Notes: generated from the letters alone by a model not told the origin. A stretch of 64,000 nt of DNA from Pseudoalteromonas umbrosa (GCF_030125375.1 NZ_JASJUU010000010.1:111929-175928), one strand, 5' to 3'; counted from the stretch's first letter, positions 50,559 to 59,989 are shown. Numbers and translations: made by a program.

Positions 50559-50600
50559 AGGTTACACTTAATGTAACTTGGGTTAACTTGGTGTTACTTG
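50559..50600 (+). promoter_or_regulatory. Three decamer-spaced TWACTTG repeats and a dyad
   Basis: TAACTTG at 50574-50580, TAACTTG at 50584-50590 and TTACTTG at 50594-50600, each exactly 10 bp apart. A dyad GTTAC / GTAAC (50561-50565, 50573-50577) overlaps the first copy. Helical-turn spacing suggests a protein binding array. The preceding ~200 bp (50360-50558) is AT-rich with no gene. Confidence 0.5.
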
Positions 50601-50602
50601 TT

Positions 50603-51328
50603 GTGGAGATCAATAAATTACAGCGACATTTAAGTCAGTGTAGCGATCTCGTACGAGTAGGTGAGCCACACGAACGTGGTCACTTGATCCCCGCTCGTGC
50701 GATTTTGAAAACTAAAACGTTACTGTCATTGGGTGTGAATGAGAATTGGCGCTTTGATAAAGCGTTTCAGGCATTAAACCCTGACTGTAAAGTGGTGGCA
50801 GTAGATCATAAGTTGAGCTTATCATCTGTGCTTAGTGAAGCATTTGGCAGTGGCTTGAAGTCTTTACAGAGCGCTTTAAAGGGCAAGCTAAAGCAAAGTA
50901 AATTACATGCACAGACGATACTAAATCGAGTACTTCTTTATACATTCTATAGTAGCCATACTCGTTTAGTGCGCCGCCGAGTTAGCAATCAAACTAATGA
51001 ATTGGACATTAGTTTAGAGACTTTGATAGCTGTTTATGGCACGCTTGATGACAATGCTACTATGTTAAATATCACGATGGGTTGTGAGCAGTCTCATTTG
51101 CTTGAAGACATTATTTCTTTGCAAGATATGCTTAGTGTGGTGACGATTGAGTTATCACCTTTACCAGAGAGTACGTGCCAAGTTGAAGGCTTTATTGATC
51201 GTATGTCGACTTGTTTTGATATTGTCAATGTCTCTAGCAATGGAGTTGAAGTCGATCAGGTTAATACGATGGAATCTCTAGAAGCGCCACTTGAACTGAC
51301 TTTTATGAACAAACGGCTATCGAGTTAG
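50603..51328 (+). CDS. Divergent FkbM-like methyltransferase-fold protein
   Basis: 241 residues. LLSLGVNENWRFDKAFQ and CKVVAVDHK resemble the N-terminal SAM-binding half of FkbM-type methyltransferases. LDISLETLIAVYG followed by MLNITMGCEQSHLLEDI and VVTIELSPL sit where FkbM proteins have DLLKIDIEGAE and a terminal IQIELH. The acidic IDIEGAE motif is lost (ITMGCEQ), so activity is doubtful. The start is uncertain: GTG 50603 (GGTG 9 bp upstream) is preferred; TTG 50588 and GTG 50591 fall inside the repeat array. Confidence 0.7.
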   Translation: MEINKLQRHLSQCSDLVRVGEPHERGHLIPARAILKTKTLLSLGVNENWRFDKAFQALNPDCKVVAVDHKLSLSSVLSEAFGSGLKSLQSALKGKLKQSKLHAQTILNRVLLYTFYSSHTRLVRRRVSNQTNELDISLETLIAVYGTLDDNATMLNITMGCEQSHLLEDIISLQDMLSVVTIELSPLPESTCQVEGFIDRMSTCFDIVNVSSNGVEVDQVNTMESLEAPLELTFMNKRLSS

Positions 51329-51354
51329 TTTACCAGTCTTATATTCACAGCCGC

Positions 51355-52506
51355 TTATCTTGGCCTTAAAATCAGCTCTGCTTTGTGTTGGTCTATCTCA
51401 AAATCAAAATGGCGCAAAAAATTCATCCCTAATAAGCCTGGTCCATAATGAGATTGTTCCATGACGCCAAATTCGAATGGGGCCTTTTGTTTGGTGCCAA
51501 TTTGGATGCCCGAACTCTGGTAAAAAGGGACCTCAGTGATGCCGTTGGCGGTGCTGACACGCCTTGAGTTGATATAATCAACATCGTAGGCGAGCTGTTC
51601 AAATTGCGCTACGGTTAAGGCGGTTACACTCGCACCGGTATCTATCATTAGCGCAATATCTTGACCTGCAATTTTGGCATTTAATACATAATGCTCGCCG
51701 TGACGCGCAAGAGGAATGCGTTCAACTTGTTGCGTCGCATTATCAAGTCTAGCTTTAAGCGGTGTTATGGCTTGATGTTTTAGTTGCTGCGCACTAAGTT
51801 GCGCCAGTAATAGTTCTGCTTCTACGGTATTATTTAGTGCCAAATTTGCCTCAACGATAGCTGCAATAATCGCGATATTACTGGGTTGTTCACTGAGCCA
51901 TATCTGTCCTTGGGTAATGATTTCGTGCCAATTACTTTCTGTTTTAAGTTGCTTTAGCTGCTGTGCAATTAACTGCGTGAGAATATCTTGTAGTTGTTTA
52001 TATTCGGGGTATAGATGGAGTAATTTGAGGTAGCGATATATGGCTTCATTATGCTCGTCAAGAGCAAGATAAACATCAGCCTCTAATTGCAAAGCTGCAA
52101 AGTCATTGGGCTTTAGAACTAAAATACGCTGTACGAATCGTAAGATATCAGTCAGTTGTTGAGTATTTTGACGGTCTAATTTTTCTCTTAGTTGCGTTAG
52201 CCAAACATGCACCTGTTGTATGTGCGAGAGTGGATTCGGCGTGTTTTCCCAAAGTGCAATGGCGGTCAGTATGTCACCGCGATTAAAGTGTTGTTTGGCT
52301 AAAGCTAATGGATTAATTGCTGTTGATACTGCACTGGTTGAAGGCGTGGTCATTGAGGCGTCATTCATGGCCAATATTGTGTGGGGCGGCTTATTATCAG
52401 TACGTAAAAGACCCTTTAAAATAGACCCTGGGCGCTGCCACTCCAAATAGACATTGAGGAATAAAGAGCACATCAGTAAAAGCTGAAGTAAATACCGCAT
52501 AACCAT
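51355..52506 (-). CDS. Membrane-anchored TPR and retropepsin-like aspartyl protease
   Basis: 383 residues. An N-terminal signal anchor (about 4-22), a TPR-like helical region (~65-245) and a C-terminal single-domain aspartyl protease: catalytic Asp289 in MIDTGASVTALT, flap region STANGITEVPFY and GLLGMNFLRHFDFEID. Retropepsin-like proteins act as homodimers; here probably in the periplasm. It lies 17 bp downstream of the RmlD-like SDR gene, on the same transcript. Confidence 0.9.
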   Translation of the reverse strand: MVMRYLLQLLLMCSLFLNVYLEWQRPGSILKGLLRTDNKPPHTILAMNDASMTTPSTSAVSTAINPLALAKQHFNRGDILTAIALWENTPNPLSHIQQVHVWLTQLREKLDRQNTQQLTDILRFVQRILVLKPNDFAALQLEADVYLALDEHNEAIYRYLKLLHLYPEYKQLQDILTQLIAQQLKQLKTESNWHEIITQGQIWLSEQPSNIAIIAAIVEANLALNNTVEAELLLAQLSAQQLKHQAITPLKARLDNATQQVERIPLARHGEHYVLNAKIAGQDIALMIDTGASVTALTVAQFEQLAYDVDYINSRRVSTANGITEVPFYQSSGIQIGTKQKAPFEFGVMEQSHYGPGLLGMNFLRHFDFEIDQHKAELILRPR

Positions 52507-52523
52507 GTGCTCCTTTGAAGTAA

Positions 52524-53402
52524 TTAACTTGTATGCTGACTGAGCACTTTGGCGAGTGCCGTGGCAAAATCACGTTGATGTACAATGTTCATGGTATTTA
52601 ATCGTGTATCTTGCAGCGCGCAGTTATAGGGCCTTGCTGCTGTTTGTGAAGGCTCAGGCAGTGCTTCTAACCCTTGCGTGTCAATGTTGAGTATTTTGGC
52701 GATATGAACAGCCATATCGTATTTAGTCATTGATTGATTACCTGAAATGTGAAAAATACCGTTTTGTTTATCACGTGTTTGGGTGAGTAAATCATTCAAT
52801 GTCAGGGCAATATCTTCCACATGTGTTGGGAATCGCACCGCCCAGTCATCGTGTGCGCTGTTTGTATGCTTCAGCATATGCTCGGCAATTACGGTGACCG
52901 CTGACTCGGCTAAGTATTCTACATCACCATATAAAACAGGTACTCTTACAATAGTATGTTGCGGGCTAACAGCCAAAACAGCTTGCTCTGCCTGTGCTTT
53001 ACTTTGGCCATAAAAATTCACCGGTGACCTTTGGGCACCTTCAATATAAGGCGCTGATTGCCCATTAAAGACATAATCTGTGCTGATCAGCATAAATTGA
53101 ATGTCTCGGTCTTTACACTGGCGTGCTAAAAACTCTGCGGCTTGAACGTTTAACGCTATGGTTGCTTGGTGGTCGTTTTCACAAATATCAGGTTTGCGCT
53201 CTGCGGCTGCATGCACCAAAACATTAGGCTGATGAGTATCTAAAAATGTGGTTATGGCAGCTTGGTCATGTAAATCAAGTTGCTCGATGGGCGGCTTAGC
53301 TCTGCTAAACCCTGTGCCAATAACGTTGTTTGATTGCGACAGTATTTTAACTAGTGCGCGTCCGAGTAATCCAGTGGCACCTGTAACGACAATTTTATTC
53401 AT
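52524..53402 (-). CDS. RmlD/MAT2B-like SDR (dTDP-4-dehydrorhamnose reductase family)
   Basis: 292 residues of an extended SDR: GATGLLGRAL (8-17), VLVHAAAERKPDICE, ISTDYVFNGQSAPY and catalytic NFYGQSKAQAEQAVL. The AAERKPD motif is characteristic of the MAT2B/RfbD group. No rhamnose cluster (rmlA-C) is near, so dTDP-rhamnose synthesis is not implied. It is upstream of the TPR-protease gene in the same unit. Confidence 0.9.
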   Translation of the reverse strand: MNKIVVTGATGLLGRALVKILSQSNNVIGTGFSRAKPPIEQLDLHDQAAITTFLDTHQPNVLVHAAAERKPDICENDHQATIALNVQAAEFLARQCKDRDIQFMLISTDYVFNGQSAPYIEGAQRSPVNFYGQSKAQAEQAVLAVSPQHTIVRVPVLYGDVEYLAESAVTVIAEHMLKHTNSAHDDWAVRFPTHVEDIALTLNDLLTQTRDKQNGIFHISGNQSMTKYDMAVHIAKILNIDTQGLEALPEPSQTAARPYNCALQDTRLNTMNIVHQRDFATALAKVLSQHTS

Positions 53403-53502
53403 TGTTTTCTCATCTTTTTTATCACCTGTTTATCTTAACGCTAGCATGGCACGTACTGAAGAGGAAATGCGGTGAAATAAAAGATAAAAACCAAGAAAGG
53501 TG

Positions 53503-53528
53503 AGATACGGCACGTCTGTGCCGTATCT
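53503..53528 (-). terminator. Terminator-like hairpin after the POT transporter gene
   Basis: AGATACGGCAC / GTGCCGTATCT, perfect 11-bp stem with a 4-nt loop, 10 bp past the stop codon. The T-rich stretch follows only after about 6 bp. Confidence 0.6.
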
Positions 53529-53538
53529 GTTTATGAAG

Positions 53539-55062
53539 TTATGCAGTAGGTTGCTGCGTTTGGCCTTCCCAAATTTTCGCTCTAAAACTAAACAGCAAAA
53601 TAAGGATACCGACACCGATACCAAACAAGCTGATCTGTAGGTAAAGGTTTGGAATTTGATCTACTTGCTCTGGGTCAAAGTTACCCGCCAGTAATCCTGA
53701 AATGATGTTACCGATAGAGTAAGTCAGTACAAATATCCCCATCATTTGGCCTGCAAAGCGCTTTGGTGATAATTTACTGACCGCACTTAATGCCACAGGA
53801 CTTAGACATAGCTCGCCGACGGTATGCAGGAAGTAAGTCGTAATAAGCCACATTGGCGCAACTTTTAAGCCTTGCGCCGCGTATTGAGAAGCGAAAAACA
53901 TCACAATAAACCCTGTTGCCATAATGATCAGACCAATTGCACACTTAAGGCTGTATGAAGGGGTGATCATACGTTTGGCAAGGTTAATCCAAAGTGCGGC
54001 AAAGAAAGGCGATAAAATAATGATGAAGAATGAGTTAGAAGATTGGAACCAGGCTGTCGGGACGGTAAAGCCTGCGATCACTCGGTCAGTATAGTCTTGT
54101 GCGAATAGGTTTAAAGAGGAACCGGCTTGCTCGAAGCCTGACCAAAAACACGCTGATGCCACACAGACTAAAAACAGTGCCCACAGCTTTTTCTTTTCAC
54201 CCTCATCAAGGTCGCCCGCAAAATAAATATAGCCATAATAGCCAAGGAAAATCACAGTAAAGGCAACAGCAACATATTGTGCAAGCGTCACAGGTTCGAT
54301 AACGATCACACCTGCATAAGTCAGTGCGACAATCGCGGCGGTTGCTGCCAAAACAGCGCCGATTGCAAGCCACGCATTTTTACTGCCTGCGGGCGTTAAT
54401 GGGTGACTTGGCTTGTCACCGACACCTTCAATGTTGCCAAGCGTCATGCGATACTGAACGAGACCGATTGCCATACCCACGGCCGCTGCGCCAAAGGCCC
54501 AGTGCCAACCGACATTTTCCATAAAGTAACCACACACCATGTAGCCAATTACCGAGCCGATATTAATGCCCATGTAGTAAATGGCGTAGCCACTGTCGCG
54601 GCGCACATCTTCACTGCTGTATAGTTGGCCGACCATGGCACTGATATTGGGCTTTAATAAGCCTGTACCCATGGCTACTAAAATAAGGCCGATGAAAAAC
54701 GTACTTTGAGCTGGAATAGCGAGCACGATATGCCCGAGCATGATGATAATACCGCCATACCACACGGTTCGTTGACCACCAAGCAGGCGGTCAGCTATCC
54801 AACCGCCGGGTAGGCCGAGGAAATACACTGCGCCTGTATACAAACCATAAATCGCGGTTGCTGTGGCAACAGTGAAGGCAAGGCCTTCTTCTTGTAGGCT
54901 TGCGGTCATAAATAAGACCAGCAAGGCGCGCATGCCGTAGTAGCTCATACGCTCCCACATTTCAGTAAAAAATAGGGTTGAGAGGCCTTGTGGATGACCG
55001 AAAAAACCCGTGTCTAACTTGTTGTCTGGTGACTCGGCAGAAGCTGCTTCGTTAGATGACAT
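53539..55062 (-). CDS. POT-family proton-dependent oligopeptide transporter
   Basis: 507 residues with 14 predicted helices. ExxER motif in FFTEMWERMSYYGMRALL, then GGWIADRLLGGQRTVWYGG and the helix-4/5 PTR2 signature GTGLLKPNISAMVGQLY. Imports di- and tripeptides with H+. An extracellular protease gene elsewhere in the window would supply peptides (inference). The start is moved to 55062 (CGGAAG upstream, MSSNEAASA). Confidence 0.95.
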   Translation of the reverse strand: MSSNEAASAESPDNKLDTGFFGHPQGLSTLFFTEMWERMSYYGMRALLVLFMTASLQEEGLAFTVATATAIYGLYTGAVYFLGLPGGWIADRLLGGQRTVWYGGIIIMLGHIVLAIPAQSTFFIGLILVAMGTGLLKPNISAMVGQLYSSEDVRRDSGYAIYYMGINIGSVIGYMVCGYFMENVGWHWAFGAAAVGMAIGLVQYRMTLGNIEGVGDKPSHPLTPAGSKNAWLAIGAVLAATAAIVALTYAGVIVIEPVTLAQYVAVAFTVIFLGYYGYIYFAGDLDEGEKKKLWALFLVCVASACFWSGFEQAGSSLNLFAQDYTDRVIAGFTVPTAWFQSSNSFFIIILSPFFAALWINLAKRMITPSYSLKCAIGLIIMATGFIVMFFASQYAAQGLKVAPMWLITTYFLHTVGELCLSPVALSAVSKLSPKRFAGQMMGIFVLTYSIGNIISGLLAGNFDPEQVDQIPNLYLQISLFGIGVGILILLFSFRAKIWEGQTQQPTA

Positions 55063-55159
55063 AATGACTTCCGATTCTATGTTTTTATATTTGAAAGCCA
55101 ATATTAGTACGTTATCTGTACTGCGAATGCAAATTTAGCAGACTAATTGCGAATTGACA

Positions 55160-55207
55160 GTGCTCAAATAAAGGTACCTTTTGAGGGGATAAACATTATT
55201 TGAGCAC
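55160..55207. promoter_or_regulatory. Nested palindromes upstream of the POT transporter
   Basis: GTGCTCAAATAA (55160-55171) / TTATTTGAGCAC (55196-55207), perfect 12-bp arms, enclose a perfect palindrome AAAGGTACCTTT (55170-55181). TTTGAG/CTCAAA occurs three times. No T run, so an operator is more likely than a terminator. Lies 98-145 bp upstream of the POT ATG. Confidence 0.55.
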
Positions 55208-55219
55208 AGTGGTTGACGC

Positions 55220-55921
55220 TTAACACAGCGCTTGAAGCTGGTGGATATCTGAAATTTCAATATCCGCAAGGCCCTTGTAGTCATAGGTGGTATCTTGATT
55301 ATTTAACCATACGCTTTGACAGCCAGCATGGTTCGCGCCCTGTACATCGGTATCTAAACTATCGCCAATATGTAAGATCTGTGCAGGCACTATGCCTAAA
55401 TCACGGCAGGCGCGCTGAAAAAGGGCATCGCTTGGTTTTGCTTCACCATCTGGCCCTGCTAAGTATACCTTTTTAAATACGCCAGCTAAGTTAAACTTGT
55501 CGACCTCGACATTACCATTGGTGATGGCAATTAAGGTATATTTTTGGGCTAAGTTATCCAACAGAGTCAGTACAGAATCAGCAACTGTGATTTGACTTCG
55601 GGCGTCAGCAAATGCCTGATAGGCACCATGCGTATGTCGTGTGATCTCTTCCGTTGTTAAGTTTAAATGTGACAAACCATATGTGAGTGCAACTTTTCTC
55701 CATTGTGTGACATCACTTTGTAAGTGCGGTTGTGTTTCACCAATATGATGTCTGCACTCAAGCCAATAGTCACCGCCTTTGGCAGCCCATTCAGGGATGG
55801 CTTGCAGATAATTGTGCATTGCTTTGATTGCACCGAGAATAATAGGGTGGTTATTGTAAAGTGTGTCGTCTAGGTCAAAGCTTAAGACTTTAATTGGTGA
55901 GATGGCTCGATTAAATCGCAT
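55220..55921 (-). CDS. yigB: HAD-IA phosphatase YigB-like
   Basis: 233 residues. HAD motif I SFDLDDTLY (Asp16, Asp18), motif II IAITNGN, motif III Lys near PSDALFQRA and motif IV HIGDSLDTDVQGA. The position downstream of xerC reproduces the enteric dapF-DUF484-xerC-yigB order, supporting YigB, a phosphatase implicated in riboflavin synthesis (5-amino-6-ribitylamino-uracil phosphate) in E. coli. 82 bp after xerC. Confidence 0.9.
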   Translation of the reverse strand: MRFNRAISPIKVLSFDLDDTLYNNHPIILGAIKAMHNYLQAIPEWAAKGGDYWLECRHHIGETQPHLQSDVTQWRKVALTYGLSHLNLTTEEITRHTHGAYQAFADARSQITVADSVLTLLDNLAQKYTLIAITNGNVEVDKFNLAGVFKKVYLAGPDGEAKPSDALFQRACRDLGIVPAQILHIGDSLDTDVQGANHAGCQSVWLNNQDTTYDYKGLADIEISDIHQLQALC

Positions 55922-56003
55922 AGTGCACGGTTAAGTTGGACAACAATGTTTTTATTGTAAGCGAAAAGCAGTGTCTGAGTGAACCCAATCAGGTATCGCT
56001 TGG

Positions 56004-56924
56004 TTAAGGCTTTTTTTGCTTGGCTCTTGGGTGGGCTTGATCGTACACCTTGGCAAGATGCTGAAAATCGACATGCGTATACACTTGCGTGGCAGACAAG
56101 CTGCTGTGCCCGAGCATTTCCTGTATCCCGCGCAGGTCACCGCTTGATTCTAATAAATGGCTAGCAAAGGAGTGGCGTAACTTATGCGGGTGCACGTTGG
56201 CACTGATCCCTTGTTTTACGCCCCATTCTTTCATACGCGCGCGCACATGGCGGACAGAAATACGGGTTTTGCGACTACTAACAAATAAAGCAAGCTCTTC
56301 TTCATGGGCAAACATAGGGCGCAGTTTTAACCATGCGTCAATGGCTTCACGGGCTTTACTGCCAACAGGCACCACACGCTCTTTATTGCCTTTACCTAAT
56401 ACGCGGATCTCTCCGTCGCGAATATCGTATAAGTTTGTATTTACTAACTCACTGATACGCAGGCCACTTGAATACATAAGTTCCATCATGGCTTTGTCAC
56501 GAACAGCTAATGCGTCATCATCATCGATATCGAGTAGCTGCATCATTTGATCAACATCGAGGTTCTTTGGCAGTGGTTTTTGAAACTTCGGACCTTTTTG
56601 TGCTGCCGCAGGGTCGTGCACACTATCAGAGTCTGCGTGCTTAGTTTTTAGAAATTTATAAAGGCTACGAATACAGCTGAGCTTGAGGTTAATGCTGCGA
56701 GGGTTGTATTGTTGTGCGCGTAATTGCATTGAAAAGCGTCGAATTAATTCGCTGCTGACACTCGACCAGCCATGGCAGTGGGGGGCGAAAAACTGTGCGG
56801 CTAAGCTTAACTGAGTTTGATATTGCGTTAGCGTGTGCGCTGAATATTGCTTTTCATAGCGCAAATAGGCCATGAAGTCGTCAATGGGGGTTTGCCACTG
56901 AGCATTGAGCGATATGTCGCTCAT
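56004..56924 (-). CDS. xerC: Tyrosine site-specific recombinase XerC
   Basis: 306 residues. N-terminal SAM-like domain (about 10-95) and catalytic domain with Arg in SSGLRISELVN, HKLRHSFASHLL (His and Arg) and nucleophile Tyr in LSATQVYTHVDF. With XerD (not in window) it resolves chromosome dimers at dif. The conserved dapF-DUF484-xerC context marks it as housekeeping, not a mobile-element integrase. Overlaps DUF484 by 4 bp. The C-terminal tail PRAKQKKP is typical. Confidence 0.97.
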   Translation of the reverse strand: MSDISLNAQWQTPIDDFMAYLRYEKQYSAHTLTQYQTQLSLAAQFFAPHCHGWSSVSSELIRRFSMQLRAQQYNPRSINLKLSCIRSLYKFLKTKHADSDSVHDPAAAQKGPKFQKPLPKNLDVDQMMQLLDIDDDDALAVRDKAMMELMYSSGLRISELVNTNLYDIRDGEIRVLGKGNKERVVPVGSKAREAIDAWLKLRPMFAHEEELALFVSSRKTRISVRHVRARMKEWGVKQGISANVHPHKLRHSFASHLLESSGDLRGIQEMLGHSSLSATQVYTHVDFQHLAKVYDQAHPRAKQKKP

Positions 56925-57547
56925 GCGAGCTCCTTGAGCCGTATTTGCAATGAAGAGACCAGTTCATTAACAAACAAATTACCGTTGTCAGGTGAAAAGT
57001 GGTCTGCACAGTCACTGGCAAAGGCTAAAATTGCGGTGGGTTTATCACTTGGACCAAGTAGGTAAAGGGCAACAGATTGACAGGCAAAGCCACTGAATAG
57101 CAATTTTTGCTCTTCTAAATCTAGCCGCCCCAGATAGCGAGATAACTTGTTAAAACGTCTACTCACCAGCTCTTCTAACGTGGTGTCATAGGGGATCAGC
57201 TGACACACGGAAATTTTCGGCGATTGCGATAAGGTATCAGCGAGGATATCTGCCAACTCTTGAAAGTTCTTGCAGTACCATAGAGCACGTTGGCAATCAC
57301 TAAACAATTTGAAAATGAGTTCATTTTCTCTTGCTGAGTCGATCATGGTGCTGATTTGTTTTTTGAGCTTGGTATTTTCCTCGCGAAGTAAGCGCTGTTG
57401 CATCAAGGCGAGATTGGGCGCACCTTGGTGCTGAACATGCAGGTTCATGTCTAACAGTAAATACGGGTGCTCAAGCAAAAAGTCAGGATTTTTCTGTAAA
57501 AATGTCATCACATCTTGGGTCGACAAGTTTGTTGGTTTTTTGCTCAT
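56921..57547 (-). CDS. DUF484 (YigA-like) protein
   Basis: 208 residues: an N-terminal segment VMTFLQKNPDFLLEHPYLLLDM and a coiled coil (MQQRLLREENTKLKKQI), then a GAF-like C-terminal domain. Function unknown. It overlaps dapF and xerC by 4 bp each, so it is translated within that operon. Confidence 0.94.
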   Translation of the reverse strand: MSKKPTNLSTQDVMTFLQKNPDFLLEHPYLLLDMNLHVQHQGAPNLALMQQRLLREENTKLKKQISTMIDSARENELIFKLFSDCQRALWYCKNFQELADILADTLSQSPKISVCQLIPYDTTLEELVSRRFNKLSRYLGRLDLEEQKLLFSGFACQSVALYLLGPSDKPTAILAFASDCADHFSPDNGNLFVNELVSSLQIRLKELA

Positions 57548-58374
57548 ATTGCTACCTGTCCATCAAAAACATGTTCTGCAGGGCCTGTCATTTTGACGGG
57601 CTTATTACCGCCACTCCAGCGCACTTGTAACGTGCCACCAGGTAAATCAACACGCACAGTATCGGCTAACTTGCCTTGTGCAATGCCAACAGCCACCGCG
57701 CCGCATGCTCCGCTGCCGCACGCTAAAGTCTCTTGTGCACCACGCTCCCATACTCGAAGCTTGATATGCTCACGGGTAATGATTTGCATAAAGCCAACAT
57801 TAGTCCGTTTTGGGAAGCGCTCATGGTGTTCTATCAGCGGTCCTAAAATATCGACATCAGCGGTATTTATATCATCAACTTCGATAATACAGTGTGGATT
57901 ACCCATGGAGACTGCGCCACAAAAAATGGTGTGCTCATTGGCTCTTAGCACATAAGTGAGCTCACTTTGCTGTGCTTTGAATGGAATATCTTGTGGTGCG
58001 AATTGCGGTGTTCCCATATTGACGGTGACCTGACCATCTTTTTCGGTATATAAGGTAATGTCTCCGCCCTTAGTCGAGACACTCACCTTGTGTTTATTGG
58101 TGAGACCTTTCATTCTAATAAAGCGGGCAAAACAGCGCGCACCGTTGCCACATTGCTCGACTTCTGTGCCATCGGCATTAAAAATGCGATAATGGAAATC
58201 TAAATCTGGGGAATAAGGCGGCTCGACCAGTAATAATTGATCGAAGCCAATGCCAAAATGTCTATCTGCGAGCTTTTTAATTTGATCGCGCGACAAAAAA
58301 ACGTTTTGCGTGACGTTATCAATCACCACAAAATCGTTTCCTAAGCCATGCATTTTTGAAAAATTTACAAACAT
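57544..58374 (-). CDS. dapF: Diaminopimelate epimerase
   Basis: 276 residues, usual length. Paired catalytic cysteines Cys75 (EVEQCGNGARC) and Cys219 (TLACGSGACGA); N-terminal MHGLGNDFVVID. Converts LL- to meso-diaminopimelate for lysine and peptidoglycan. 46 bp downstream of lysA and co-transcribed with DUF484, xerC. Confidence 0.98.
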   Translation of the reverse strand: MFVNFSKMHGLGNDFVVIDNVTQNVFLSRDQIKKLADRHFGIGFDQLLLVEPPYSPDLDFHYRIFNADGTEVEQCGNGARCFARFIRMKGLTNKHKVSVSTKGGDITLYTEKDGQVTVNMGTPQFAPQDIPFKAQQSELTYVLRANEHTIFCGAVSMGNPHCIIEVDDINTADVDILGPLIEHHERFPKRTNVGFMQIITREHIKLRVWERGAQETLACGSGACGAVAVGIAQGKLADTVRVDLPGGTLQVRWSGGNKPVKMTGPAEHVFDGQVAI

Positions 58375-58420
58375 ATTACCTAACTATTTAGCCGCTGAAT
58401 GCGATACAGGATCGCTGTTA

Positions 58421-59677
58421 TTATTCTGAAAGTAACGCTTCGCCTTGCCAGAGCGACTCCAGTGACTCTCTTGCACGCACGACTTGAGTGCGCTCCCCAT
58501 CGACCATAATTTCTGCCACTCTGGGGCGTGAGTTATAATTTGAGCTCATGGTAAAGCCATAAGCACCGGCGCTGCGCTGCGCAAGTAAATCTCCCGGCAA
58601 TATAGCTAAACTTCTATCTTTGCCGATAAAATCGCCGGTTTCACACACAGGACCTACGACATCATAGAGGTGCTCTGGTGTGCCATCATTTCTTGGGCTC
58701 ACGGCAATGATTTCTTGCCAAGCTTGATATAGTGATGGACGCAACATGTCGTTCATACCAGCATCAACAATCGCAAAGTGCTTATCGGCTGTTGGTTTTA
58801 AATACTCAACTTTAGTAACCAGTAGGCCAGCGTTGGCAGCGATGGCGCGACCTGGCTCAAAGATCAGTTCCAACTCACTATACGACTCTAATCGCGCAAT
58901 GACTTGTGCGGCATAAGCACTTGGGTGAGGAGGCTTTTCACCATCATAAGGAACACCGAGTCCACCGCCAATATCTAAGTGGTGAAGTGTGATCCCTGCA
59001 GATTTTAAGGTATCAATTAAATCTAATACTTTATCTAATGCTGCTAAAAACGGTTCTACTTCGGTGAGTTGAGAGCCGATATGAAAATCTACTCCAACGA
59101 TCTTGATCCCCGGTAACGCACAGGCCAATTGATAGACGTCAAATGCTTGTTTGATATCAATACCAAACTTATTCTCTTTCAACCCAGTAGAGATATATGG
59201 ATGGGTTTTGGCATCGATATCTGGGTTCACCCGAATAGAGACTGGCGCTTGCACTCTCATTTGCGAGGCAATATCCGAGATGCGTTCAAGTTCAGCTTTA
59301 GACTCGACATTAAAGCATTTAATTCCTTGCTCAAGGGCAAAGGTAATTTCTTGAGGTGTTTTTGCTACACCAGAAAACACCACTTTTTTAGCATCACCGC
59401 CTGCCTTTAATACCCGCGCCAGTTCACCTTGGGAAACAATGTCAAAGCCTGCGCCCATTTTGGCCAGTACATTGAGCACCGCAAGATTACTATTTGCTTT
59501 GACTGCATAACATACTAGATGTTTATGACTTGCTGCGGCATCTGTGAATGCACGATAGTGACGCTCTAAAGTTTTGCGTGAATAGACGTAGCACGGCGTA
59601 CCATATTGCGCGGCAATATCTTTAACGGCAACCTGCTCCGCGTACAGTTCGTTATCTTGATATTGGAAAAAGTCCAT
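58421..59677 (-). CDS. lysA: Diaminopimelate decarboxylase
   Basis: 418 residues of the alanine-racemase-like fold type III. Schiff-base Lys60 in CYAVKANSN, HIGSQL, GGGLGVPY, EPGRAIAAN and the C-terminal GAYGFTMSSNYNSRPR. Last step of lysine synthesis. Starts directly after the lptM stop; AAGGA inside the end of lptM serves as ribosome binding site, implying coupling. Confidence 0.98.
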   Translation of the reverse strand: MDFFQYQDNELYAEQVAVKDIAAQYGTPCYVYSRKTLERHYRAFTDAAASHKHLVCYAVKANSNLAVLNVLAKMGAGFDIVSQGELARVLKAGGDAKKVVFSGVAKTPQEITFALEQGIKCFNVESKAELERISDIASQMRVQAPVSIRVNPDIDAKTHPYISTGLKENKFGIDIKQAFDVYQLACALPGIKIVGVDFHIGSQLTEVEPFLAALDKVLDLIDTLKSAGITLHHLDIGGGLGVPYDGEKPPHPSAYAAQVIARLESYSELELIFEPGRAIAANAGLLVTKVEYLKPTADKHFAIVDAGMNDMLRPSLYQAWQEIIAVSPRNDGTPEHLYDVVGPVCETGDFIGKDRSLAILPGDLLAQRSAGAYGFTMSSNYNSRPRVAEIMVDGERTQVVRARESLESLWQGEALLSE

Positions 59678-59857
59678 TTACTTATCCTTTTCGTCAGCGT
59701 TGTTGTGTTCTTGCGATGTTTGTTGTGCGGTCGAGTCACGGTTTTTATCTGCGTCTTCAGGTAAATACAGTGGACCACGCTGCCCGCAAGCTGTTAACGT
59801 TAAGATGCTAGTCAATGCTAGGGCAAGTAAGCTAAATTGAGTGTATGTCGCTTTCAT
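59678..59857 (-). CDS. lptM: LptM-like small lipoprotein (YifL family)
   Basis: 59 residues. Lipobox LTAC followed at once by GQRGPLYLPED, the LptM/YifL signature; the tail is hydrophilic. In E. coli LptM helps oxidative assembly of the LptD LPS translocon in the outer membrane. First gene of the lysA-dapF-DUF484-xerC-yigB operon, adjoining lysA with no gap. Its place next to dapF/cyaY is the same as in enterics. Confidence 0.92.
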   Translation of the reverse strand: MKATYTQFSLLALALTSILTLTACGQRGPLYLPEDADKNRDSTAQQTSQEHNNADEKDK

Positions 59858-59989
59858 TAGATTAATGATGTCAGTGCCTTTATAATCGCAGAGTAACAGA
59901 ATTCGCGAAAAAAGCAGCTTTTGCGGTTGAAATTTATTCCCTGTATCGGGAAAGCTGGCTGTCGCTTAGCCGTATTTAAGGAGTTAGTC

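Noticed and set aside
56089..56550. 153-codon plus-strand frame over xerC
   Set aside because: It is antisense to the xerC catalytic domain; Ser/Arg-rich shadow composition.
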